Assembly: GCA_963729195.1 (NCBI GenBank)
Contig: CAVSNF010000024.1
Location: 558,001 to 622,000 of the forward strand
Length of the DNA stretch: 64,000 bases
Direction: 5' to 3'
Source: CAVPTL01 sp963729195
GTDB taxonomy: Bacteria > Actinomycetota > Thermoleophilia > Gaiellales > JAICJC01
The notes under the pieces are model-generated. The model was not told where the DNA came from. It saw nothing but the letters and a program-made list of their open reading frames with translations, and searched no databases. Shown one piece after another: positions 30,621 through 39,278 of the stretch (position 1 is its first letter; each line of letters begins with the position of its first letter). A program made the translations under genes and the position numbers.

Positions 30621-31355
30621 ATGTCTGTGGAGAAGATCGACACCGGTACCATCCTGCAGATGACAAAAGCCGATGCCCGAGCTCCGGGACTGCTCGAGTT
30701 CGGGCAAAAGCAGCGCGCACGAGCGGTGGTCGTGGTTGCCCACGGCGGCAAGTCCAAGGACCAGCGCGCCGACTCGCATCTGCGCCCGGCGGCGCTGCGG
30801 ATGCTGCCCTTCAGTCTCGATCTGGGTCGCCGCGGACGCGATCGCGGTCTGGCCGTGGCGCAGCTGCGATACCGCAGCGTCGGATTCAACGACGGCGATC
30901 CCGTGAGCGACCTGTGGTGGGCGCTCGACCGGATGGCCGATCGCCACGACGCGCCGATCTGCGTGGTCGGACACTCGATGGGCGCGCGGGCGGCGGTACT
31001 GGCCTGCGGGCACCCGGCGGTCACCGCCGTGGCCGGCCTGGCCACCTGGATCACCCCCGAGGATGCGATCGACCAGGCCGCCGGGCGCACCGTCATGCTC
31101 GCCCACGGTCTGCGCGACCGTGTCACCGACCCCGCCGGCTCCTACGCCCTCGCTGTGGGATTGCGCGAGGCCGGCGCCCGGACGTGCCGGTTCGAGGTGG
31201 CTCGGGCCGGTCACACCATGCTCGACCGCAGCTCGGTGTGGCACGCGCTCACCCGCCGCTTCGCCTTCGGGGCACTGGGACTCGAGCCGGTGGACGATCA
31301 GATCGCCCGGGCATTCGACCAGCCGGCCGATCGCGGCTGCCGGATACTGGTGTGA
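30621..31355 (+). CDS. Alpha/beta-hydrolase, first gene of a lipid-modification operon
   Basis: Serine hydrolase fold, 244 aa (or 231 aa from the second Met at 30660). The nucleophile elbow is VVGHSMGARAA. The likely acid is in HGLRDRVTDP and the catalytic His in RAGHTMLDR. There is no signal peptide. Neither start has a good RBS because the permease terminator abuts it. Its stop overlaps the next start by 4 bp (GTGA). The operon context suggests an acyl-chain substrate, but this is inference. Confidence 0.82.
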   Translation: MSVEKIDTGTILQMTKADARAPGLLEFGQKQRARAVVVVAHGGKSKDQRADSHLRPAALRMLPFSLDLGRRGRDRGLAVAQLRYRSVGFNDGDPVSDLWWALDRMADRHDAPICVVGHSMGARAAVLACGHPAVTAVAGLATWITPEDAIDQAAGRTVMLAHGLRDRVTDPAGSYALAVGLREAGARTCRFEVARAGHTMLDRSSVWHALTRRFAFGALGLEPVDDQIARAFDQPADRGCRILV

Positions 31356-32620
31356 GTACCGGGGAGCGACTGCGAGTCGCCGTGATCGGAAGCGGGATCG
31401 CCGGGCTGACCGCGGCCTACGTGATCTCGCGACATCACCAGGTGACGATGTTCGAGCAGGACGAGCGCGTCGGCGGGCACGCCCACACGGTGTCGGTGCC
31501 GCACCGGCGACGGCCGCGAGCTGGGGCTCGACACCGGGTTCATCGTCATGAACCTGCGCACCTACCCGACGCTGCTGCGCCTCTTCTCCGAGCTGGACGT
31601 GCGCATCCAGGACTCCGACATGTCCTTCGGGGTGCGGTGCGAGGGCTGCGGCCTCGAGTACGCCGGTGCCCGCGGGCATGGTCGGCATCGCCCCGCGGCT
31701 GGGCACCCTGGCGCGGCCCCGGTACCTGCGGATGCTGGCCGAGATCAAGCTCTTCCACCGCCACGCCCAGCGGGTCCTGAGCGATCCCCGCAGCGACCGT
31801 CTGACGCTCGGCCGGTTCGTCGTGGAAGGCCGCTACAGCGACTACTTTCGCGACCATTTCCTGCTGCCGCTGACCGGAGCGATATGGTCATCCTCGACCA
31901 CCGAGATGCTCGACTTCCCGGCCCGATATCTGTTTCAGTTCTTCTCCAACCACGGCATGCTGTCGGTCAAAGGCTCCCCCACCTGGAAGACCGTCTGCGG
32001 TGGCAGCCGGGTGTACGTCAAGCGGGTCACCGACGTCCTCGGCGACCAGGTGCGCTCGTCCACACCGGTGCACTCGCTGCGGCGCGAGCGCGACCGGGTG
32101 TTGGTCAACGGCGAGGCATTCGACCGCGCGGTGGTGGCCACCCATCCCGACCAGGCGCTGGCGCTGCTGGACGACCCCACGCCGGATGAGCGCGAGATCC
32201 TGGGCGCGTTCTCCTACGCCACCAACCACACCGTGCTGCACACCGATCCGCAGCTCCTGCCGCGCGCCGCCGGCGCTCGGGCGTCGTGGAACTACCTGCT
32301 CGACGGCTGCTCTACCGGTGGGCGTTCGAACGTGCACGTCACCTACCACCTCAACCGCCTGCAGGCGCTGCGAGAGCCCGTCGAGTACTGCGTCACGCTC
32401 AACCAGACCGACCGGATCGACCGTGGACAGCCGGTTGCGGTCGATGGTGTACCACCACCCCACCTACACGATCGACACGGTCGCCGCCCAGCGACGGCTG
32501 CCGTCCCTCCAGGGAGTCGCCAACACGTTCTATTGCGGTGCCTACCACGGCTTTGGGTTTCACGAGGACGGCTGCCGGTCGGGACTGCAGGCGGCGCGGG
32601 CGCTGGGATGTGACTGGTGA
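31352..32620 (+). CDS. FAD-dependent amine-oxidase-like oxidoreductase, three frameshifts
   Basis: FAD/NAD(P)-binding protein of the flavin amine oxidase/desaturase superfamily. The dinucleotide loop is VAVIGSGIAGLTAAYVISRH, then FEQDERVGGHAHTV. Later pieces in other frames read LGLDTGFIVMNLRTYPTLLR, APRLGTLARPRYLRMLAEIK, WKTVCGGSRVYVKRVTDVLG and TFYCGAYHGFGFHEDGCRSG. These cover the whole family length of about 420 aa, with breaks near 31510, 31670 and 32430. The final helix GFGFHEDGCRSGLQAARALG is typical of the subgroup that neighbours DUF1365 and cyclopropane synthases. Starts at GTG overlapping the hydrolase stop. Confidence 0.83.
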
Positions 32621-33366
32621 TGCGCTCGTGCCTCTACCAGGGCCGGTTGATGCACCACCGGCTGTTCCCCAAGCGCAACCTGTTCCGGTACGGCGTGTAC
32701 ATGTGGATGGTCGATCTGGACGAGCTCGACCGGCTGTCACTGGCATTGCCGTCGTTTGGGTACAACCGCCGCGCGCTGACCACGATCCACAGCCGTGACC
32801 ACCTCGGCGATCCCACGCTCCCGATCAAGACCAACCTGACGAACTACCTCGCGGGGCAGGGCGTCGACCTGGACGGCGGGCGGGTGATGCTCCTCACCAA
32901 CGCACGAGTGTTGGGGTACGTGTTCAACCCCCTGTCGCTGTACTACTGCCACGATCGCGACGAGCAGCTGGCATGCGTGGTGGCCGAGGTACACAACACC
33001 TACGGCGAGCGCCACTGCTACCTGCTGCGACCCGACCAGCGTGGCCGGTGCGAGACCGACAAGCACTTCTACGTGTCGCCGTTTCTGACGGTCGACGGAC
33101 GCTATCGCATGAACTTTGCGCCCCCGGGGAACCGGCTGAACGTGACCATGGACCTGCTTCAGGACGACCGCTGCGTGTTTCGGGCTGCGCTGACCGGTCG
33201 ACGGCTGCAGTTGACCGAGCGAAACGTGAGGAGGATGCTGGTGTCACAACCGCTGATGACCGCAAAAGTGACCGCGTTGATCCATCTCCACGGAGTTGCC
33301 CTGCGAGCCCGCGGCCTGCGCCGCATACCCCGCCCGGTGCACGAGATCCAGGAGGGCGTGGGATGA
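32620..33366 (+). CDS. DUF1365-family protein
   Basis: Protein of about 248 aa with the DUF1365 signature: LYQGRLMHHRLFPKRNLFRY, LLTNARVLGYVFNPLSLYYC and VAEVHNTYGERHCYLL, then KHFYVSPFLTVDGRYRMNF. Its biochemical role is not firmly established to my knowledge. Families of this type are regularly found between FAD amine oxidase-like and cyclopropane synthase-like genes, as here. The start overlaps the upstream stop (TGATG). The stop is followed at once by the methyltransferase gene. Confidence 0.88.
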   Translation: MRSCLYQGRLMHHRLFPKRNLFRYGVYMWMVDLDELDRLSLALPSFGYNRRALTTIHSRDHLGDPTLPIKTNLTNYLAGQGVDLDGGRVMLLTNARVLGYVFNPLSLYYCHDRDEQLACVVAEVHNTYGERHCYLLRPDQRGRCETDKHFYVSPFLTVDGRYRMNFAPPGNRLNVTMDLLQDDRCVFRAALTGRRLQLTERNVRRMLVSQPLMTAKVTALIHLHGVALRARGLRRIPRPVHEIQEGVG

Positions 33367-33429
33367 CCATGGAGGCTGTTAGTCGCACCCGGCGCGGGCC
33401 CGCACGTTCCCGAGGCCGCCCCCAGCCGC

Positions 33430-34593
33430 GTGCGGGCGGCGATCGCCCGCGACCTGTTCGAGCGCACCGTGTCCCGGCTGCCGCTGCGGGTGGAGCTGGG
33501 GGACGGACGTGTGATCAGCGAAGGCAGCGCGGGGGCGCCGGTGATGGTGATCGAGCGCGACGCGTTCTGGCGGCGGCTGGGCCGCGACGGCAAGATCGGG
33601 TTCGGCGAGGCCTACATGGCCGGAGACTGGACCGCGTCTGACCTGGCGGCGGTGCTGGGGGTGTTCGCCGCTTCGCTCACCACTCTCATCCCCCAGCCGC
33701 TGCAGCGCCTGAGGCGGCTGTACGAGCCGTCTTTGGGGATGCGCGGCGAGAACACGGTCGATCGGGCGGTGGAGAACATCGTCCACCACTACGACCTCTC
33801 CAACGAGCTGTTCGCGCTGTTCCTGGACGAGACGATGACCTACTCGTGTGCGGTGTTCGAGCCCGGCGACACGCTCGCGCAGGCGCAGGAGCGCAAGTAC
33901 GCGCGGTTGTGCGCGATGCTCGATCTGGGCGCGAACGATCACCTGCTCGAGATCGGTACCGGCTGGGGCGCGATGGCGATCCACGCCGCCCGCACCACCG
34001 GCTGCCGGGTGACCAGCGTGACGGTATCCCCAAGCCAGCGGGAGCTGGCGATCAGCCGGATCGCAGCTGCCGGGGTCGATGACCGCGTGACGGTGCTGGA
34101 GCGCGACTATCGCGAGATCGAGGGGCGGTACTCCAAGATCGTGTCGGTGGAGATGTTCGAGGCGGTCGGCGAGGCGTACTGGCCCACCTTCTTCACGGCC
34201 TGCGATCGGCTGCTGGATCGCGGCGGCGTGATGGCGATGCAGACGATCACGATGCCGCACCAGCGGTTCCTGGCGACCCGGCGGCAGTTCGGGTGGATCC
34301 ACAAGTACATCTTCCCCGGGGGGTTGATTCCGTCGTTGGAAGCGATCGATGCCGCGCTGGCGCAGGGATCCGCCCTTCGGGTCACGCGCCACGATGAGAT
34401 CGGCGAGCACTATGTGCGCACGCTGGCCGAGTGGCGAGAGCGGTTCGTGGCCGAGCAGGCGCGAGTCGCCGCCCTCGGGTTCACCCACGAGTTCCGGCGG
34501 ATGTGGGAGTTCTACCTGGCCTACTGTGAGGCTGGATTCGCGACCGGTGCGGTGGGCGATGCGCAGATCCTGTTGTCGCGGGCCTCGCGGTGA
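33430..34593 (+). CDS. cfa: Cyclopropane-fatty-acyl-phospholipid synthase-like methyltransferase
   Basis: SAM-dependent enzyme of the CFA synthase/mycolic acid cyclopropane synthase family, which acts on unsaturated acyl chains in phospholipids. SAM motif LLEIGTGWGAMAIHAA, the preceding HHYDLSNELFALFLDETMTY, and SVEMFEAVGEAYWPTFF and WIHKYIFPGGLIPS are family hallmarks. The conserved region begins soon after the GTG at 33430. An ATG at 33363 overlapping the DUF1365 stop may be the real start if an indel lies between, since GPHVPEAAPSRVRAAIARDL continues upstream in frame. The stop overlaps the SDR start (GTGA). Confidence 0.92.
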   Translation: MRAAIARDLFERTVSRLPLRVELGDGRVISEGSAGAPVMVIERDAFWRRLGRDGKIGFGEAYMAGDWTASDLAAVLGVFAASLTTLIPQPLQRLRRLYEPSLGMRGENTVDRAVENIVHHYDLSNELFALFLDETMTYSCAVFEPGDTLAQAQERKYARLCAMLDLGANDHLLEIGTGWGAMAIHAARTTGCRVTSVTVSPSQRELAISRIAAAGVDDRVTVLERDYREIEGRYSKIVSVEMFEAVGEAYWPTFFTACDRLLDRGGVMAMQTITMPHQRFLATRRQFGWIHKYIFPGGLIPSLEAIDAALAQGSALRVTRHDEIGEHYVRTLAEWRERFVAEQARVAALGFTHEFRRMWEFYLAYCEAGFATGAVGDAQILLSRASR

Positions 34594-35343
34594 GCGAGCC
34601 GCAGACGGTGTGGGTGACCGGGGCGTCTGGCGGTATCGGCGCCGAGCTGGCGCGGGTGTACGCGGCCGCTGGGTACCGGGTGGCGATCAGCGCCCGCCGG
34701 GCCGAAAAGCTCGAGCAGATCGCGGCCGAGCTGGGCGGCGCCGTGCTGCCGGTGCCGGTGGATGTGACCGACCGCGATGCCATGGTGGCCGCCGCGGCCG
34801 GCATCTCGGAGGAGCTGGGTGAGATCGACATCGCGATCATGAACGCGGCGTTCTGGCAGCAGGTGTTGGTCGAGTCATGGGACTCGGCACTGGTGCGCCG
34901 CCACTTCGACACCAACGTGATGGGGCTCGTCCATGGAATCGAAGCGGTGCTTCCCAGCATGCGCCGCCGCCGCGCCGGCACCATCGTGGGCATGGCCAGC
35001 CTGGCCGGATACCGCGGCTTCCCCCGATCGGAGGGGTACGGCCCCACCAAGGCAGCAATGATCAACATGCTGGAGGCTCTGCGGATCGACCTGCAGCCGC
35101 TGGGGATCTCGGTGATCACGGTCTGTCCGGGCTTCGTGCGTACCGACCTGACCTCTCACAATCGCTTCCCGATGCCGTTCCTGCTCGAGGCAGATGACGC
35201 TGCCCAGCGAATCGTGCGCGGGATCGACCGCGGCAAGGCGGTGGTCGCATTTCCCCTGCCGATGGCGGTCGGCATCAAGGCCCTGCAGCTGCGTGCCCGC
35301 CCGGCCCTACGCCTGGGCGGCCGGCCGGCTCAACCAGCGATAG
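34590..35343 (+). CDS. Short-chain dehydrogenase/reductase, C-terminal frameshift
   Basis: Classical SDR of about 250 aa. NAD(P) motif VTGASGGIGAELARVYAAAG, the IMNAAF segment, and active site Tyr/Lys in GYGPTKAAMINMLEALRIDL. After a one-base frame change near 35290 the protein ends VPARPYAWAAGRLNQR at 35343, typical of the family. The unshifted frame would run 128 bp further into leuC. Last gene of the five-gene overlapping operon, so its substrate is probably a fatty-acid or lipid intermediate. Confidence 0.87.
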
Positions 35344-35403
35344 CCGGATGCCTCTCACGCCATCGTTGCCATAGGCGTTCACCGGCGGCCGGAGCCGCGT
35401 ACA

Positions 35404-36768
35404 ATGCCGCTCATGGCAGCGCCACGCACGATGTTCGAGAAGGTCTGGGAGGCCCACGAGGTCGGCTATGACCTGCTCTACATCGACCTGCATCTGGTAC
35501 ACGAGGTGACCAGCCCTCAGGCGTTCGAAGGCCTGCGCCTGGCCGGACGCAAGGTGCGCCGCCCCGACCGTACGCTGGCCACCGCCGACCACAACGTCGC
35601 CACCGGCCCGGGCGAGCCCGATGAGCTCAGCCGGCTGCAGCTGGAGGCGCTCACCCGCAACTGCGAGGAGTTCGGAGTGGTGCTGTACGCACTCGGCCAC
35701 CGCAGACAGGGGATCGTGCACGTGATCGGCCCCGAGCTGGGAGTCACCCAGCCGGGCATGACGGTTGTGTGCGGGGACTCGCACACCTCCACGCACGGCG
35801 CGTTCGGAGCGCTGGCATTCGGAATCGGCACCAGCGAGGTCGAGCACGTGCTGGCCACCCAGACACTGCCGCAGCGCCGCCCCAAGACAATGCTGATCGA
35901 TTACCGCGGCGAGCTCGGTGTGGGCTGTACCGCCAAGGATCTGATCCTGGGCACGATCGGCCAGATCGGCACCGACGGCGCCGCCGGGCACGTGGTCGAA
36001 TACCACGGTGAGGCCATCCGCGGCCTCTCGATGGAAGGCCGCATGACGATCGCCAACATGTCGATCGAGGCGGGTGCGCGGGCCGGCATGATCGCACCCG
36101 ACGACACCACCTTCGCCTACCTCGAGGGTCGGCCGGGCGCACCGCAGAACTTCGACGCGGCGATCGAGGAGTGGCGGTCGCTGGCAAGCGACCAGGGCGC
36201 CACGTTCGACGACGTGGTCGAGGTGGACGTGACCACGATCGCGCCGCAAGTCTCGTGGGGCACGAACCCCGGCCAGGTGGCCGCGATCACCGACCGCGTG
36301 CCCGAGCCAGACGGCGAGGTCGATCAGCGCGCACTCGAGTACATGGATCTGACCCCGGGCACGCCGCTGCAGGACATCGCCATCGACCGGGTGTTCCTGG
36401 GGTCGTGCACCAACTCGCGGATCGAGGATCTGCGCGCGGCGGCGGCGATCCTCAGCGGCCGCCGGGTGGCCGAGTCGGTGCGCGCCATGGTGGTGCCCGG
36501 ATCAGCCATAGTTAAGGCTCAAGCTGAGGCTGAGGGTTTGGATGCGATCTTCCGCAGCGCAGGGTTCGAGTGGCGGGGTGCAGGCTGCTCCATGTGCCTG
36601 GGTATGAACCCCGACATCTTGGCTCCCGGCCAGCGCTGTGCGTCAACCTCCAACCGAAACTTCGAGGGACGTCAGGGACGCGGCGGGCGGACTCACTTGA
36701 TGAGTCCCGAGATGGCGGTGGCGGCGGCTGTGAGCGGCCATCTGGCAGACGTCCGGGAGCTGGCATGA
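35404..36768 (+). CDS. leuC: 3-Isopropylmalate dehydratase large subunit
   Basis: Aconitase-family enzyme that isomerises isopropylmalate in leucine synthesis. The [4Fe-4S] cysteines are in FLGSCTNSRIEDLR and GCSMCLGMNPD. Substrate motifs are VVCGDSHTSTHGAFGALAFG and TSNRNFEGRQGRGGRTHL. 454 aa (451 from the second Met at 35413), slightly short but complete. The stop overlaps the leuD start by 4 bp. It is separated from leuA-leuB by 12 kb. Confidence 0.95.
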   Translation: MPLMAAPRTMFEKVWEAHEVGYDLLYIDLHLVHEVTSPQAFEGLRLAGRKVRRPDRTLATADHNVATGPGEPDELSRLQLEALTRNCEEFGVVLYALGHRRQGIVHVIGPELGVTQPGMTVVCGDSHTSTHGAFGALAFGIGTSEVEHVLATQTLPQRRPKTMLIDYRGELGVGCTAKDLILGTIGQIGTDGAAGHVVEYHGEAIRGLSMEGRMTIANMSIEAGARAGMIAPDDTTFAYLEGRPGAPQNFDAAIEEWRSLASDQGATFDDVVEVDVTTIAPQVSWGTNPGQVAAITDRVPEPDGEVDQRALEYMDLTPGTPLQDIAIDRVFLGSCTNSRIEDLRAAAAILSGRRVAESVRAMVVPGSAIVKAQAEAEGLDAIFRSAGFEWRGAGCSMCLGMNPDILAPGQRCASTSNRNFEGRQGRGGRTHLMSPEMAVAAAVSGHLADVRELA

Positions 36769-37349
36769 AGCCGGTTCGACAGGTCTCGGGCAGCGTCGCG
36801 GCGCTGGACATGGAGTCGGTGGACACCGACCAGATCATCCCCAAGCAGTACCTCAAGCGCATCGAGCGCACGGGGTTCGGCCAGTTTCTGTTTGACGACT
36901 GGATGAAGGATCCCGACTTCCCGCTGCGGCGACCCGAGTTCTCCGGCGCGCCGATCCTGGTGACCGGTGCCAACTTCGGCTGTGGTTCGTCGCGCGAGCA
37001 CGCCCCCTGGGCGCTCCAGGACTACGGCTTCGACGCGATCGTGGCAGAGAGCTTTGCCGACATCTTCCGCACCAACTGCTCCAAGATCGGACTGCTGACC
37101 GTGGAGCTGTCGCGGGCCGACATCCGCGAGCTGATCGAGGCCGCCCCGGCCGACGCGACCATCGACCTGGAGACCGAGCGGGTGACGCTGCCCTCGGGAC
37201 GCGAAGCGGCGTTTGCGACCGACCCGGACGTCCGCGAGCGACTGCTCAACGGCTGGGACGACATCGCACTCACCGAACTCAACCTGGCCGAGATCGAAGC
37301 CTACGAATCCACCCGCGAACGCCAAGGCCCAAACACAACCACGCTGTGA
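36765..37349 (+). CDS. leuD: 3-Isopropylmalate dehydratase small subunit
   Basis: Swivelling subunit of isopropylmalate isomerase, 194 aa. Motifs: DTDQIIPKQYLKRIERTGFG, NFGCGSSREHAPWALQDYG and SFADIFRTNCSKIGLL. Translationally coupled to leuC. The stop TGA lies inside the left arm of a REP palindrome, so the last residues (after about TRERQGPN) may reflect the repeat insertion point. Confidence 0.94.
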   Translation: MKPVRQVSGSVAALDMESVDTDQIIPKQYLKRIERTGFGQFLFDDWMKDPDFPLRRPEFSGAPILVTGANFGCGSSREHAPWALQDYGFDAIVAESFADIFRTNCSKIGLLTVELSRADIRELIEAAPADATIDLETERVTLPSGREAAFATDPDVRERLLNGWDDIALTELNLAEIEAYESTRERQGPNTTTL

Positions 37350-37376
37350 ATAACGGTGCCAGGCACCGTTATTCAC
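37346..37376. repeat. REP palindrome, upstream copy 1 of the RAYT gene
   Basis: 31-bp perfect palindrome: arm gtgaataacggtgcc, centre a, complementary arm. It contains the leuD stop. It is repeated 60 bp further on, together with the gccg that follows it. Confidence 0.95.
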
Positions 37377-37405
37377 GCCGAACCCCTCGCGGCCAGACGG
37401 GGGTG

Positions 37406-37436
37406 GTGAATAACGGTGCCAGGCACCGTTATTCAC
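37406..37436. repeat. REP palindrome, upstream copy 2 of the RAYT gene
   Basis: Identical 31-bp palindrome with the same central a, 29 bp after the first and 72 bp before the transposase start. The two form a direct tandem pair, like the paired REPs that flank RAYT genes in other bacteria. Confidence 0.95.
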
Positions 37437-37508
37437 GCCGGACTGTTCGCGCAGTTCTGGCGCTGGTGCGGCGAGTTCCGTAACACGGGGTGCGGCTAGT
37501 TTGGCGGG

Positions 37509-38201
37509 GTGGGCCGCCAGCCAAGAGTACAGACCGAGGGTTCGCTGCAACACGTGACCGTGCGCGGCAACGGTGGCATGCCGATCTTCGTCGACAACCA
37601 CGACCGCCGATCGTTCCTGGCGATCCTGGCTGAGGCCGGACAGCTCGCCGGCTGGCGACTGCTGAGCTTCTGCCTGATGACCAACCACGCGCACATGCTG
37701 GTGGAGTTGGGTGCGGAGCGCCTTTCGGAGGGAATGCACCTCTTGACCAGCACGCACTCACATCGATATCGCGAAGTGCACAAGACCGATGGCCACCTGT
37801 TTGGGCGCCGCTACTCCGCATCCGTGATCACGCGGGACGAGCACCTGCTCGAGACGTTTCGGTACATCGCGCTGAATCCGTGGCGGGCAGGACTCACCCA
37901 AGATCGAGACACGTGGCGATGGTCGGCACACCGCGCGCTGGCCGGTTTGGGCCCCTCACCTCGGATGCTCGATCGCAACCGGGCGCTGCTGTTCTTTGAC
38001 GGTGATCCACTCAGTTACCGAGAGTTCATCAACGACGGCGACCGCCCTCCCCCGCGCGAGTCACTCGCGGATCTCGTGGTCGAGGGAGCGCACGCCATTG
38101 CTCGCGCGCACCTCGTTCACGGCTACACCCAGGCGGAGATCGCGACCGCCTTCGGCGTCAGCCAGGCTACCGTCTCGCGCCGAGTTCGCCGGGGTGAATA
38201 A
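37509..38201 (+). CDS. REP-associated tyrosine transposase (RAYT, Y1 HUH family)
   Basis: Single-domain HUH endonuclease of the IS200/IS605-related TnpA-REP class, 230 aa. The metal-binding HxH pair is His60/His62 in CLMTNHAHMLVE. The catalytic Tyr is probably Tyr119 in RYIALNPWRAGL. GHLFGRRYS is another family block. The C-terminus adds a helix-turn-helix (about 205-228, YTQAEIATAFGVSQATVSRR). Starts at a codon without a strong RBS. REP palindromes flank both sides and the stop TAA is inside the downstream one. By family such proteins nick REP DNA hairpins, and they are usually immobile single-copy genes rather than active insertion sequences. Confidence 0.93.
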   Translation: MGRQPRVQTEGSLQHVTVRGNGGMPIFVDNHDRRSFLAILAEAGQLAGWRLLSFCLMTNHAHMLVELGAERLSEGMHLLTSTHSHRYREVHKTDGHLFGRRYSASVITRDEHLLETFRYIALNPWRAGLTQDRDTWRWSAHRALAGLGPSPRMLDRNRALLFFDGDPLSYREFINDGDRPPPRESLADLVVEGAHAIARAHLVHGYTQAEIATAFGVSQATVSRRVRRGE

Positions 38202-38224
38202 CGGTGCCTGGCACCGTTATTCAC
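38194..38224. repeat. REP palindrome, downstream copy, opposite orientation
   Basis: 31-bp perfect palindrome with central t, so it is inverted relative to the two upstream copies. It holds the TAA of the transposase on the plus strand and the TGA of the enolase-like gene on the minus strand. Confidence 0.95.
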
Positions 38225-39261
38225 CGGAAGCCGGTTGGGGCTGAGGGCGGTGGGAGCGGGCTGGGCGGGAGGCCGGGACGGACGCCTTCGTTGTAGATCG
38301 ATGGAGCGACGTCGTTGGGTGCGTCGGCATGGAACAGCGACGCCAGGTGCTGGATCTGGCCGCGGCCGGGGCCCAGCTCGAACTGCCCGCCGCCGTACCC
38401 GGAGATGCCCTCGGCCCGGCAGTAGTCGTAGGCGGCCAACAGCTCGCGCACCGAGCCGAACCGAGAAGGCTTGAAGTTGATCACCCTGGGCGCGAACGGC
38501 AGCCCGCGGATGTCGTCCACGCTGTGGATGGGCGCATCCCAAGTCACTCGCTCGCGATGCGGCGCCAGCACCGCATCGGTCTCGGGCTCGAGCCGGGGAT
38601 CCTCGATCAGCGCACCGGGAAGCCCCTCGGCGACGCGCCGATACAGGTCCGCGTCGGCCGGAAAGTCCATCCAGTTGGTCGCATAGTGGCCCTTCAGGTC
38701 GACCACGTCCACCGCTCCCGTTGCCGCCAGCTCCGCCACCAGCGCATCGTCCCACTCAACCGTCGCGTCCAGCTTGAACCGAAGCTGCGGATTGACCTCC
38801 AGCCAGCGATGGATGACATCGGCGGTGGGCGGCTCACCCAATCCCATCGACGCACAGAAACGCACCGGCGCGGCCTCGAGTCCCAAGGCGGCAGCCAGGT
38901 TGAGGTCAGCCTGACGCAGCGCCAGATCGAGTGCCGCCGCCTCATACCCCCAGCGCCGGTAGTTGATCGCGCCGTCCCACACAGGAGGCTCAGGAAAGAG
39001 CTGCAGCCCCTCCAGCAGGCGCGAGAAGGTCTCGACAGTGTGGGCGCCGACCAGCGGCAGGATCGGCCCCGCCTGCTGCAGCACAACCTGCTCGTCGGGG
39101 TTGTAGTCGACGTCCTCCCCCACCCCCTCGTGCCCGGCGCCGCGCAACCTGATGACCGTCGTTCGCCGCACCCACCCGCCTGTATCGAGCTCGAGCCCCT
39201 CCAGATCGTATGAGTCAATTCGCAGGGGAAGCTCGGCGACGCTTGCATAAGTCTCGTGCAC
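38221..39261 (-). CDS. Enolase-superfamily protein (mandelate racemase/OSBS-like)
   Basis: 346-aa protein with the capping plus barrel layout of the enolase superfamily. Barrel strand-end motifs are FKLDATVEWDDALVAEL, VDVVDLKGHYATNW, GALIEDPRLEPET and the RVINFKPSRFGSVRELLAAY strand. GYGGGQFELGPGRGQIQHLA is near the C-terminal end. Metal-ligand positions are not all standard, so the reaction (racemisation, dehydration or OSB synthesis) is open. The stop TGA falls in the REP. Its start lies only 17 bp from the divergent PhyH gene. Confidence 0.75.
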   Translation of the reverse strand: MHETYASVAELPLRIDSYDLEGLELDTGGWVRRTTVIRLRGAGHEGVGEDVDYNPDEQVVLQQAGPILPLVGAHTVETFSRLLEGLQLFPEPPVWDGAINYRRWGYEAAALDLALRQADLNLAAALGLEAAPVRFCASMGLGEPPTADVIHRWLEVNPQLRFKLDATVEWDDALVAELAATGAVDVVDLKGHYATNWMDFPADADLYRRVAEGLPGALIEDPRLEPETDAVLAPHRERVTWDAPIHSVDDIRGLPFAPRVINFKPSRFGSVRELLAAYDYCRAEGISGYGGGQFELGPGRGQIQHLASLFHADAPNDVAPSIYNEGVRPGLPPSPLPPPSAPTGFR

Positions 39262-39278
39262 ATCCGTAACATACCGGC

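Noticed and set aside
37509..38201. Active insertion sequence
   Set aside because: Single-copy in the window, no IS ends or target duplications, and the HTH tail plus flanking REPs indicate a domesticated RAYT.
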